A stretch of DNA of 64,000 nucleotides from Thermohalobaculum sp951813525. GTDB taxonomy: Bacteria > Pseudomonadota > Alphaproteobacteria > Rhodobacterales > Rhodobacteraceae. The stretch is from positions 1,736,001 through 1,800,000 of the forward strand of contig CATOTJ020000002.1 in assembly GCA_951813525.2 (NCBI GenBank), written 5' to 3'. This document shows, piece after piece, positions 36,522 to 44,952 of the stretch. Positions within the stretch are counted from its first letter, which is position 1. Each line of letters starts with the position of its first letter. The notes under the pieces are model-generated. The model had not been told where the DNA came from, ran no database searches, and saw only the letters and a program-made list of their open reading frames with translations. The position numbers and the translations under genes are program-made.

Positions 36522-37011
36522 AACCGCTGCCATCCGCGCCATGGGAATGGATGACTTGCAGGACGTGGCCGCGCTGTTGGTGTCAGCGTTTGGGCGGCAA
36601 GAAGAGGGCAAATTGATCGCTGCGCTGGACAGCGCAGATGATCTGGCGGTTGGCCTGATCGCCGAGTTAAACGGCAAAATGTCCGGGATCGCCGCTCTCA
36701 GCCATCTACGCGCGCCTGAAAAAGCGTTGGCACTTGGACCAATCGCGGTCGCCGAAGATGCCCGCCATCAAGGCGTGGGCGGCTCGTTGATCCAAGCGGC
36801 AATTTCCTGGGCCAACAAGCGGGAATTGCCAGGCATTTTTGTCTTGGGCCGGCCCCGTTACTATACGCGGTTTGGATTTTCGATAGAGCGTGCGGCGGGG
36901 TTTACCCATCCCTACCCGCCCGAATTCATGCTGGCCTGTGAAACCACTGACGGAAAACTGGGCGAAGCCGGTGAATTGATCTATCCGCCGGCCTTTGCCG
37001 CACTGGGATAG
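36514..37011 (+). CDS. GNAT-family N-acetyltransferase
   Basis: 165 residues with the GNAT fold of the YhbS type: acetyl-CoA site LGPIAVAEDARHQGVGGSLI and the conserved RPRYYTRFGFSIERA. It begins inside the 3' end of the aminotransferase gene (8-base overlap), so it is translated from the same message. It might acetylate a polyamine or a pathway intermediate, but this rests only on position. Confidence 0.85.
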   Translation: MPETAAIRAMGMDDLQDVAALLVSAFGRQEEGKLIAALDSADDLAVGLIAELNGKMSGIAALSHLRAPEKALALGPIAVAEDARHQGVGGSLIQAAISWANKRELPGIFVLGRPRYYTRFGFSIERAAGFTHPYPPEFMLACETTDGKLGEAGELIYPPAFAALG

Positions 37012-37019
37012 TCTGATGC

Positions 37020-38330
37020 GTGGATACGCCTGATTTGACCGGCTTTCTCACAGCCAACGACACGCCTGGTGATCACGCCGCCAGCTGGTATGCGACGACT
37101 GCCGGATCTTTGCCCGAGCATCCGCCGCTTCAGGGCGAAATCGAAGCCGATGTCTGCGTTATCGGTGCTGGATACGCCGGATTGTCGGCCGCCTTACACC
37201 TGGCCGAACATGGAACATCCGTGGTGGTCCTTGACGCCAATCGGATTGGTTGGGGGGCATCGGGGCGCAATGGCGGGCAGTTGGGTGTCGGCCCCAGGGC
37301 CGAGATCGAGGCCTATGAAAAAGCGGTTGGTGCCGACGATGCGCGCAAGGTGTGGGATATTGGCTTTGCGGCAAACGTCCTGGTCCGGGACCTGGCTACT
37401 CACTATGGGATTGAATGCGACCTAACCGACGGATTTCTGGCCTGCGGACGGCGGCAAGGTGACGCCGACTGGTTTCGCGGTCATGCCGAGCGCCTCGCGC
37501 ACAACTATGGCCATCCGTCCATCCGTCAGGTCGATGCCGCCGAGATGCAGGCATCACTCGGAACCGACGCCTTCTTCGGGGGGTATCGCGACGATCAGGC
37601 GGCTCATCTGGATCCACTGAAACTGGCATTGGGAATGGCGCGTGCGGCCGAAGGTTTCGGTGCGGCAATTTACGAGAATTCGCGCGTACTTTCGGTCCAG
37701 AACGGGCAGGTTCACACTGATCGCGGACTTGTTCGCGCCCGGGACGTGCTGATCTGCTGCAATGGCTATCTGGATGGCTTGTCGATGCGGGCGCAGCGCC
37801 GAATGTTGCCGCTGAACAACTTCATCGTCGTGACGGAACCGCTGCCCGAAGAGGTGGCGCTGCGCATCAACCCTGATCGTGTCTGCGCCTATGACAGCCT
37901 GTTCGTGGTCAACTATTGGCGACTGACCCCCGATCGCCGTTTGCTTTGGGGTGGCGGCGAAAGTACCGGAAAACGGTTTCCGCGGGATCTAAGAGGCCTT
38001 GTCCGGGCAAGAATGAAACCGATTTACCCGGATCTTTCCGAATTTCCATTGTCCCATGCTTGGGGTGGAACGCTCTCGATCACAGGCACCCGTTTCCCGC
38101 TGTTTCAAGATCTTGGCAACGGTGTTCGGGTCATTGGGGGCTGGTCCGGTTCAGGGATCCACATGGCAACTATGGGCGGGAAGATTGCGGCAGAGGCATT
38201 GCTGGGCGATGTCGGCAACTGGGATTTGTTGGCACGCATGCCCACACCGGCCTTTCCCGGCGGCGACTGGTTCCGATGGCCGCTGCTGCGCCTTGCGATG
38301 CTTTGGTACGGCCTGCGCGACCGATTGTGA
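37020..38330 (+). CDS. FAD-dependent oxidoreductase (gamma-glutamylputrescine oxidase-like)
   Basis: 436 residues of the DAO/OrdL-PuuB family. The FAD Rossmann motif is VIGAGYAGLSAALHLAEHG (about 47-65), then IGWGASGRNGGQLGVGP, and the C-terminal FAD-contact motif GGWSGSGIHMATMGGKIAAE. It starts with GTG 8 bases after the acetyltransferase stop, without a clear Shine-Dalgarno. With the upstream aminotransferase it fits putrescine breakdown through gamma-glutamyl or direct transamination routes. No PuuA ligase or PuuD hydrolase is in the window. Confidence 0.88.
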   Translation: MDTPDLTGFLTANDTPGDHAASWYATTAGSLPEHPPLQGEIEADVCVIGAGYAGLSAALHLAEHGTSVVVLDANRIGWGASGRNGGQLGVGPRAEIEAYEKAVGADDARKVWDIGFAANVLVRDLATHYGIECDLTDGFLACGRRQGDADWFRGHAERLAHNYGHPSIRQVDAAEMQASLGTDAFFGGYRDDQAAHLDPLKLALGMARAAEGFGAAIYENSRVLSVQNGQVHTDRGLVRARDVLICCNGYLDGLSMRAQRRMLPLNNFIVVTEPLPEEVALRINPDRVCAYDSLFVVNYWRLTPDRRLLWGGGESTGKRFPRDLRGLVRARMKPIYPDLSEFPLSHAWGGTLSITGTRFPLFQDLGNGVRVIGGWSGSGIHMATMGGKIAAEALLGDVGNWDLLARMPTPAFPGGDWFRWPLLRLAMLWYGLRDRL

Positions 38331-38440
38331 GCACTCCGCCGTCAAAGGCGCAAGTGCGCAATCATTTTACGAAAAATCGAAGCTTGCGCGCTGTCCAATC
38401 CCGACAGCGCGGCACGACTGTTTTGGACGCAGAACACCCG

Positions 38441-38650
38441 TTAGCCGCTGGCGATCCGCCGCATTGCCACGCGCCCGGCGCCTGTCGGACCCAGGTCACC
38501 GCAATTGACTTCGGCAAAGCCGAGTTCAAGCAACCGGTCCACATGGTTCGCCGGGATTTCCCGCACGCATGGATTGGCACATAGAATTTTCAGTGAGGCC
38601 TGCTCGCCGTCGGACAGACGGTGGATACACGAATTGGCTTTTTCGGCCAT
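38441..38650 (-). CDS. Small hypothetical protein
   Basis: A 69-residue candidate with a plausible ribosome-binding site (GGGAAG about 9 bases upstream). The sequence EQASLKILCANPCVREIP then HVDRLLELGFAEVN looks like a compact helical, possibly winged, domain with two Cys. No family recognised. It stands alone, convergent with the FAD oxidoreductase. The remaining gene-free stretch to 38870 holds only short inverted repeats (for example ATACCG/CGGTAT at 38696-38714). Confidence 0.45.
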   Translation of the reverse strand: MAEKANSCIHRLSDGEQASLKILCANPCVREIPANHVDRLLELGFAEVNCGDLGPTGAGRVAMRRIASG

Positions 38651-38870
38651 TTTTTAAACTTCCCGCTCTCTACACATCCTCCCCAACGCAACTGATACCG
38701 GGGGAGATCGGTATGTCCAGATGGACCGTGCTCACATTTTATGGCGAGTGTGAGACAAAGAACACAGCGTTCTTCATGGGAAATTAGTCAAATTTTCAGT
38801 AGATATGCAGGCGTAAGCCACCATTGGGCTGATGCTCGCCGCCCGCCAAGCACGGACGGCGAACGAAGCG

Positions 38871-39968
38871 TCAGTTCCCAGCCGTCTTTTTGCGGTGGTC
38901 TGACATATGCCGTTGCACGATCTGGAACCATGACGCGTCGGCTTTGATCTTGCTCAAACCGTCGTTCAGCGTTGCCAAAATCTCGGTGCCTCGCGGATGC
39001 GTTTTGGAAATCACGGCGTGAAGCGTGGCGATCTGTTTAAGATCGGTAAGGGGGACGATCTTGTCTGCTGCATCTAGCTTGGCAATCGCACCTTCAGCAA
39101 CTTCTGACGCGATGATGGCCACCGAACACCGACCGGAAAGCACCATTTCGAACAGTTCCTGCGTCGTGCCTGGGCGCAGCAATTCGACATTGGGCGCCAC
39201 CAATTCACGTTCTTCCAGCATGAAAATGGCGTAACCGGCTGGTCGGCAGATGGTCTTACCAAACAGGTCGGAAGGTTTGGTTGGCAGGCTATCGCCCTTC
39301 AGCGAATAGTACCCGATCAGTTGTTCGAACAGCGGGTCCGACCAGTCGAGATTGTTACACCGAAACTTCGATCCATCGCCAAGTCGTTCAACCAGATCGC
39401 AGTTTGGCCGGAACCAGGCAATCGAAAGATCATAGGCATGGTCCGAGATCAACGGGCGCAGGTGGGCGCCCCAGTCATTGATAAAATCAATCTTGAAGTC
39501 CGGTTTCCCATCGGCGCGGGTCAATGCGACGTTGACGATCTCGTTCAACATTCCGCCTTGTTCCTGGCTTTCGTCCGTAAATGGTGCCCAGTCGGTCCCG
39601 GTCACAACCCGGATCAATCTATTTTCCGGAGCAGGAAGCGACTCGGTGGTTTTAACTTCGCGGATGTTGGTGGTGTCAGCAGTTGAAGGCGCACCGGTTG
39701 CGTCCAGGCACGGGATCAACAGACGCGCACCGACGCCGATGATCGACGGATCGCGGCCAACGACAGCGGAATTGGCGCTGAAGATAATCTGAAAACTGGA
39801 TACCGAGCCGTAGGCACGCTGAGCAATGCGCGAAAGCGTATCACCAGGGGCGACGGTATAGACCTCTCCGCACGTGATTGATTGTGACTGTGCCGGGGCG
39901 GGCAGCCCGAATGCGGCACCGACAAAAGCCGAAGCGGCTATCGTGGTGGTGACAGATCGTCGGAACAT
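38871..39968 (-). CDS. LysM domain fused to a periplasmic solute-binding (SBP_bac_3-like) domain
   Basis: 365 residues: signal peptide (about 1-29, ending LPAPAQS), one LysM module (about 33-85; YTVAPGDTLSRIAQRAYG), a linker, then an amino-acid-type solute-binding domain (about 115-355; VVTGTDWAPFTDESQEQGGM, FGKTICRPAGYAIFML, and GTTQELFEMVLSGRCSVAII). LysM would tether the receptor to peptidoglycan. The ATG at 39968 has AGGGA 7 bases upstream. No ABC permease is nearby, so it may sense rather than import its ligand. The next gene on the same strand is another binding-protein fusion. Confidence 0.83.
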   Translation of the reverse strand: MFRRSVTTTIAASAFVGAAFGLPAPAQSQSITCGEVYTVAPGDTLSRIAQRAYGSVSSFQIIFSANSAVVGRDPSIIGVGARLLIPCLDATGAPSTADTTNIREVKTTESLPAPENRLIRVVTGTDWAPFTDESQEQGGMLNEIVNVALTRADGKPDFKIDFINDWGAHLRPLISDHAYDLSIAWFRPNCDLVERLGDGSKFRCNNLDWSDPLFEQLIGYYSLKGDSLPTKPSDLFGKTICRPAGYAIFMLEERELVAPNVELLRPGTTQELFEMVLSGRCSVAIIASEVAEGAIAKLDAADKIVPLTDLKQIATLHAVISKTHPRGTEILATLNDGLSKIKADASWFQIVQRHMSDHRKKTAGN

Positions 39969-40034
39969 GTTTCTATCCCTGCATATTGGTTTTGGTGAGT
40001 TGCAAGCAGTCATCCCCCACTGCCTCCCTTACGT

Positions 40035-40355
40035 TCAGAGTGGCTTGATCCAAATCTCCACCCTTTGGTTCACCGCCCGTTCGATGGCTGATCCACTGCA
40101 TAAAAGCGGCGCGATGCCGCCAAAGCCTATCGTGGAGAACCGGACGCTTTCGTTCGATGCAAGCGCAGGATACGCTGCGAGAAAATCTGCCAGCGCCCGG
40201 CTTGCGGCTTCGGTCGATGCATTTCGACCCGCCGTCACCGCAATGCCTGCATCGTTGAATCCAGCGAATATGATTTCGTTCCCGTTATACTGTCCACTTT
40301 CGATGGCAGCCGCCAACCGGGCAAAATCACCAGTTGCCGCGGCTGCCGATGCGCC
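40035..40355 (-). pseudogene. OmpA-like C-terminal domain separated from its gene by an in-frame TAA
   Basis: Directly after the TAA at 40356-40358 the same frame continues GASAAAATGDFARLAAAIES, then NEIIFAGFNDAG and, at the end, RFSTIGFGGIAPLL and NQRVEIWIKPL. This is the peptidoglycan-binding OmpA/Pal fold, which in related proteins is the C-terminus of the preceding solute-binding gene. Translation could restart at a TTG (40316), but there is no good ribosome-binding site and no signal peptide, so the fragment is probably not functional alone. Confidence 0.7.
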
Positions 40356-41543
40356 TTACTCGAAGACGTACCGAACGGTGACCGACAGGCGTGCTGCATT
40401 CGCTGTAACCTGGATAAGTTCCTGCAGGTTGGCCGACGAGTTGTTGCCGCCGCCCAAAAACTCGGAAAGTTTCGCAGCGCTCGCAATCCAATCTGCCTGA
40501 TGATCAGCGCTGGCGCGGATGATGCTGAGACCAACCAACCCCGTTGCTGAAATCGCGCTCTGTGCGCTCGCATCGTTCAGGAATGACAGGAAATGAGTAA
40601 CCGCCGGTGGGATATCTCCGTCGCCAAAGGACAGGATCACTTCGTGGATCAGAGGATACTGCCCGGATTTGACGCCAAATTCATCTGCCGTCGTCGTCAA
40701 TCCGCATTCGCCACCGATGGCCGTGGCCCGCAAGGCGCCCTTGGCGGACCCTCGCATCAAGGCAAGCGAGCCGGGGCTGGAAAGGATAAAACCAGCGACA
40801 TTTTCGGCCCGGCTCACAGACGCCGCGATATTGCCTTGACCACCGAAAATCGCGCTAAGGAGCGTGCTTTCAATCACGTCGTCCCGAGAGGGTATGACTG
40901 GAACAATTGGCCGTGAGCGAACACCAAGTTCGCCCCAGTTTGTTAGGCCGCCAGAGAAGATCGCCGAGATTTCGGCCAATGTGAGCGAGGCAGGGCGGTT
41001 TCCTGGCCCTGCGACGGCGACAACTGTGTCACGCGCAATTACCTGACGATAGGCACCGGTTGCGCGCCGGTCCCCATCGTCCGTGAAGATCCGACCCTGG
41101 GCATCTGCATCATTGGTAGCGATCAGTCTGAATTTTCCAGCAGGTCCTGCGATGACCCATGGCCCAATAGGCGTCTCAGCCTCGACCGTAACGCCTTGCT
41201 GGCCCGCATAGGCATTGAGAAGATTTGGCAGAAGCGACGCGGGCAAATCAGGCGCAACGGCGAATGCGATATCATCGGCTTCCGCCGTTTCGGCGGCGTT
41301 GTCACCCTCCCCGCCAGGGCAGCCGGGTCCTGAACAGGTCACATCATTCAGCGGGATCCGGATGACACCCATATTCGATTGTACGGTCAGCATTGTACCG
41401 TCGAATCCGATCAGATCACCGCTAATCTCGAAGGAACCGTCTTTTGTCCGCAAGGTCACTTCATCGGCCAGAGCAGGTGAAGCCGTTCCGATCGCGAACG
41501 CCGCCAACAAAATTCCAACGATGACACCACGTCTTCGAGCCAT
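40356..41543 (-). CDS. Periplasmic phosphate-binding-protein-like (PstS-type) protein, truncated before its OmpA domain
   Basis: 395 residues: signal peptide (about 1-27, IGTASPALA), a short beta module (DEVTLRTKDGSFEISGDLIG, 28-75) and a PBP-like domain (about 90-345) with SLTLAEISAIFSGGLTNWGE, the PstS-like substrate-loop region. A linker ends TVRYVFE at TAA 40356-40358. The OmpA domain that would follow is intact in frame beyond this stop, so the gene appears to be interrupted. The ATG at 41543 is preceded by GAGG. Loss of OmpA would release the protein from the cell wall. Confidence 0.75.
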   Translation of the reverse strand: MARRRGVIVGILLAAFAIGTASPALADEVTLRTKDGSFEISGDLIGFDGTMLTVQSNMGVIRIPLNDVTCSGPGCPGGEGDNAAETAEADDIAFAVAPDLPASLLPNLLNAYAGQQGVTVEAETPIGPWVIAGPAGKFRLIATNDADAQGRIFTDDGDRRATGAYRQVIARDTVVAVAGPGNRPASLTLAEISAIFSGGLTNWGELGVRSRPIVPVIPSRDDVIESTLLSAIFGGQGNIAASVSRAENVAGFILSSPGSLALMRGSAKGALRATAIGGECGLTTTADEFGVKSGQYPLIHEVILSFGDGDIPPAVTHFLSFLNDASAQSAISATGLVGLSIIRASADHQADWIASAAKLSEFLGGGNNSSANLQELIQVTANAARLSVTVRYVFE

Positions 41544-41747
41544 CCAACCCTCACCCAAGCGCCAGATCTTTTGACGCTTTGCCGTCCCCATTAGATTGCA
41601 GTAGATCACCCCATCCACCTCATTTCAACTGCCGCGTGTAATCTGTCAGGTTTACTCGCCAATCCCATAATTCGTTGATGACTACATGAACGCCATTCGC
41701 CCCCAAAAGTCGATGCAATCGAACCCCAATGGCCAAACACAACATCG

Positions 41748-42305
41748 CTACGCGCCACTCAGTGACGGACCCGCCTCCACAGTGAATTGTTCAATCGCAT
41801 CGGCCAAGTCCCGGTCCTCGATGTTCATGGCGTCGCGCGCGATCCGAATGTGGTGGGCGCGGTGCAACACCTGCGCATGCGTACATCCCTCCGGCGGGTC
41901 GAACTTGTAGCAGGCCAGTTCGATGCGGTGTCCCAACGGATCACGAAAATAAATCGACCACATGAAACCACGATCGACCCGCCCGGTGTTCGCGATGCCG
42001 CGTTCGTTCAAACGTTCAGCTGCCAGGTTGTAGGTTGCCAGACTGACTTGAAACGCCAGATGATGGGTCGATCCAACCTGATCAGGGACATTCCCGTCCG
42101 GCGTCCGGTCATTCGAACAGAACACTGTGATCAGGCGCCCGTCGCCGGGGTCAAAGTAGAGATGGCTCACCTCCGGTTGATCCAGATTGGGTTGCTCGAA
42201 AACGAACGGCATCCCCAAGACGCCTTCCCAAAAGTCAATCGATGTCTGGCGATCGGCGCCGTTCAGCGTGATGTGGTGAACGCCTTGCGTCTGAATGCGG
42301 TTCAT
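41748..42305 (-). CDS. VOC-family (glyoxalase/bleomycin-resistance fold) protein
   Basis: 185 residues. A single vicinal-oxygen-chelate module: GVHHITLNGADRQTSIDFW with the first metal His, THHLAFQVS with a second, and FRDPLGHRIELAC with the terminal Glu. It resembles extradiol-dioxygenase-like or glyoxalase proteins. The ATG overlaps the stop of the Memo-AMMECR1 gene by 4 bases (ATGA) and is preceded by AGGGGGG, so it is co-translated with the AmmeMemoRadiSam component. Substrate unknown. Confidence 0.87.
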   Translation of the reverse strand: MNRIQTQGVHHITLNGADRQTSIDFWEGVLGMPFVFEQPNLDQPEVSHLYFDPGDGRLITVFCSNDRTPDGNVPDQVGSTHHLAFQVSLATYNLAAERLNERGIANTGRVDRGFMWSIYFRDPLGHRIELACYKFDPPEGCTHAQVLHRAHHIRIARDAMNIEDRDLADAIEQFTVEAGPSLSGA

Positions 42306-43690
42306 TTGCCCCCCTTCGCGCCAATCGACGTTGGCGCCGACAGGTCCTCTGCGAAATCTTCGCTCATGTAGCGCCAAAGCTTTATGTCGCCAGACCAATG
42401 ATCCTTTTGCAGCCCGGCCTTGATCTTTAAGCCGTTCAGAAACTTATCAGGCGCATCAAGACTGCCCCAAACCTTTGGCAAAAATGTGCCGCGTTTTCCG
42501 GAAGACTCCAGTATCAGTCCGTCCCGTCCCGGAACCAGCTGCGTTTTCAGATCCTCCTCATCCGTAAACTGTATCGGCGCAGGTCGTGACAAAAGCGAGA
42601 TTTCAATGTGGCAATCAGGAAGTTCTTCGACACTGACGGGATGAAATCGCGGATCGTGGAATCCGGCCCGAACGGCGTTGTCCAGAATGTCCTCGGCAAG
42701 CGGGCGGTGCGCCTTCAGCGAGCCGATGCAACCACGCAATCGCCCTTGTTGCGTCAGCGAGACGAAAGCGGCACCGTATCCCTGAAGTGGGTGCGGGAAG
42801 CTCGGCAAACTGATCACCGGTGGACGCCCGTTGCGCGCCCGGCTGCTCATCGCCTGCCGCGCCAGTCGAAGCGCGGCGGCACGATGATCCGGTGAGAGTT
42901 CGGCATCCTCGGGTGCATGAGCAAGCCAGGCGCCATAGCCAACGACACGCTCCAAGTCTCCGCTGATATTACCCGAATGGGTCAGATCGGCCCGTGTCAG
43001 ACGCAGCCCGCGGCGATCCGCGCAAGTTAAAAAGGCTGATAATGGTCGATGCCCGCAGGCCTGATCGGACCCGATCTTTGCGGGTTCGATCAGCTCGATG
43101 GCGGCGGCGGTTTGCCCGTCAATCTCTTGTGCCGCATGCGCCGCCATAAAATGGGACAGGTCCGTCGAAACCACAATCAGTGTTTCGGCGCCGCCCCACA
43201 ATATCCCGATGATTTCGGCGAGCCGGGCATCAGAGATCTCACCGACGACCAACGGCACAAGGTGAAAGTCGGTTAAACAGCGTTGCAGGAACGGCAGTTC
43301 GACTTCAATCGAGTGCTCTCTTGCGAACGCTTCCGGGATCACCGACACATCGGGGTCGAGCAGCAACGCATCGATCGTGGCCCGATCCAATGGAACTTGC
43401 CCCAAAGGCGTTGCCATCGCCCGCATATCGGATACCGCGACCCCGTGAAAAGCATGGCGATGCGACGGGCCGATCACGACGACACGGCGTGGTCCAGGTG
43501 AAAGTTGCGCCGCGGCCGCAGCGGCTGTTGCGCCGGAAAACCGGTAACCGGCATGTGGCATGATCACAGCCTTGGGGGCACCGCCGCCGATCTTCGGCGC
43601 CTTTGCAAGGAACCCATCAACCGTTCGGGACAGCCCGTCCGATTCGGCGGGATAAAATGAACCGGCGACAACCGGCTCATGAACGCCCAT
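42302..43690 (-). CDS. AmmeMemoRadiSam system protein B-A fusion (Memo plus AMMECR1)
   Basis: 462 residues. Residues about 1-265 are the Memo fold (metal-site motifs MPHAGYRFSG, REHSIEVELPFLQ and VVSTDLSHFMAAH), related to extradiol dioxygenases. Residues about 270-450 are an AMMECR1 domain with the diagnostic LRGCIGSLKAHRPLAEDI and AGFHDPRFHPV. The divergent gene 54 bases away is the matching radical SAM enzyme, completing the three-part system whose reaction is unknown to me. The C-terminal stop overlaps the VOC gene start. Confidence 0.93.
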   Translation of the reverse strand: MGVHEPVVAGSFYPAESDGLSRTVDGFLAKAPKIGGGAPKAVIMPHAGYRFSGATAAAAAAQLSPGPRRVVVIGPSHRHAFHGVAVSDMRAMATPLGQVPLDRATIDALLLDPDVSVIPEAFAREHSIEVELPFLQRCLTDFHLVPLVVGEISDARLAEIIGILWGGAETLIVVSTDLSHFMAAHAAQEIDGQTAAAIELIEPAKIGSDQACGHRPLSAFLTCADRRGLRLTRADLTHSGNISGDLERVVGYGAWLAHAPEDAELSPDHRAAALRLARQAMSSRARNGRPPVISLPSFPHPLQGYGAAFVSLTQQGRLRGCIGSLKAHRPLAEDILDNAVRAGFHDPRFHPVSVEELPDCHIEISLLSRPAPIQFTDEEDLKTQLVPGRDGLILESSGKRGTFLPKVWGSLDAPDKFLNGLKIKAGLQKDHWSGDIKLWRYMSEDFAEDLSAPTSIGAKGGK

Positions 43691-43744
43691 ATTTGCCCTC
43701 CAAACCCCGTCAACCAGAAATGCCCGTCTTTGAAGGATTTGACA

Positions 43745-44830
43745 ATGGCTGATGGACTATCCGGCACCGTTCCCGGGCGCTATTGGGGCCGGCTGGATGA
43801 TGGACGCATAGAATGCCAAGTCTGCCCGCGATATTGCCGATTGCGCGATGGACAGCGAGGATTGTGTTTTGTTCGCGCGAGGTCCGGCGACCAAATCGTC
43901 ATGACCTCCTATGGACGTTCCTCCGGCTTTTGCATCGACCCAATTGAAAAAAAGCCATTGAACCATTTCCTGCCCGGGACACCGGTGCTTAGCTTTGGAA
44001 CCGCAGGATGCAACCTGACCTGCAAGTTCTGCCAGAATCACGATATTTCCAAGGCGAGAGACATGGACAGGCTGATGGCCGTCGCATCGCCCGCCGATCT
44101 GGCAGACGCCGCCGTGCGGTCCGGCGCCGCTTCGGTCGCCTACACATATAACGACCCGGTTATTTTTCTGGAATATGCGGTCGACACGGCCCAGGCCTGC
44201 CGGGCCCGCGGCGTCCGGTCGGTTGCGGTAACAGCCGGTTATATCTGCCAGGCACCGAGGGCCGAGTTCTTTGATTGGATGGATGCAACGAATGTCGATC
44301 TGAAGGCGTTCACGGAGGAATTTTACTACAAGTTGACCGGTGGGCATCTTCAACCAGTTTTGGAGACACTGGAATATCTGGTCCACCAGACAGATGTTTG
44401 GGTCGAAATAACAACGCTGCTGATCCCCGGTGAAAACGACAGCAACGCCGAGATTACACGGCTGGCCGAGTGGGTCGGCGAAAAACTGCGCCCGGACGTA
44501 CCTGTCCATTTCACTGCGTTTCATCCCGATTATCGGATGATGAACAAATCCCGCACACCTGCCGAAACCTTACTGCGTGCCAGGGCGACAGCGCTGGCCG
44601 CCGGTCTGCAGCACGTCTATATCGGCAACGCGCATCACAAGGCGGCCCAGTCGAGTTACTGTGCTGGGTGCGGCGCCATGGTGATCGGCCGGGATTGGTA
44701 CGAGCTTTCCGAGTGGCGATTGACGGATACCGGGGACTGCACGATTTGCGGCACCGCTTTCCCAGGAAAATTTGATGGCTCGCCAGGCAACTGGGGTCGC
44801 AAGCGCCAGTCAGTCCGCATTTCCCGGTGA
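43745..44830 (+). CDS. amrS: AmmeMemoRadiSam system radical SAM enzyme
   Basis: 361 residues. The radical SAM cluster is CNLTCKFC (Cys89, 93, 96) in FGTAGCNLTCKFCQNHDISK. An N-terminal Cys-rich segment (CQVCPRYCRLRDGQRGLC) and a C-terminal CxxC...CxxC zinc-ribbon-like segment (CAGCGAMV and CTICGTAF) are typical of this family. The ATG at 43745 has AAGGA upstream and leaves a 54-base divergent promoter with the Memo-AMMECR1 gene; an in-frame start at 43679 would overlap that gene. It resembles pyruvate-formate-lyase activases, but the substrate is unknown. Confidence 0.93.
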   Translation: MADGLSGTVPGRYWGRLDDGRIECQVCPRYCRLRDGQRGLCFVRARSGDQIVMTSYGRSSGFCIDPIEKKPLNHFLPGTPVLSFGTAGCNLTCKFCQNHDISKARDMDRLMAVASPADLADAAVRSGAASVAYTYNDPVIFLEYAVDTAQACRARGVRSVAVTAGYICQAPRAEFFDWMDATNVDLKAFTEEFYYKLTGGHLQPVLETLEYLVHQTDVWVEITTLLIPGENDSNAEITRLAEWVGEKLRPDVPVHFTAFHPDYRMMNKSRTPAETLLRARATALAAGLQHVYIGNAHHKAAQSSYCAGCGAMVIGRDWYELSEWRLTDTGDCTICGTAFPGKFDGSPGNWGRKRQSVRISR

Positions 44831-44952
44831 CGACATTGCCGCGCAACTGCCGCAATCACGACAATTTCCGGTTGTAGCCGACCATACACTTTTCGTTAGG
44901 CACGAAGCGGCAGAATTCTTTCCGTCGATGCCGTTCCAGCATGAGGCAATGT

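Noticed and set aside
31702..41543. TAA reassigned to a sense codon in this organism
   Set aside because: Several intact genes, including the secreted cyclophilin and the EnvC-type gene, end with TAA at the expected place, so the two in-frame TAA codons are better explained as mutations or sequence errors.
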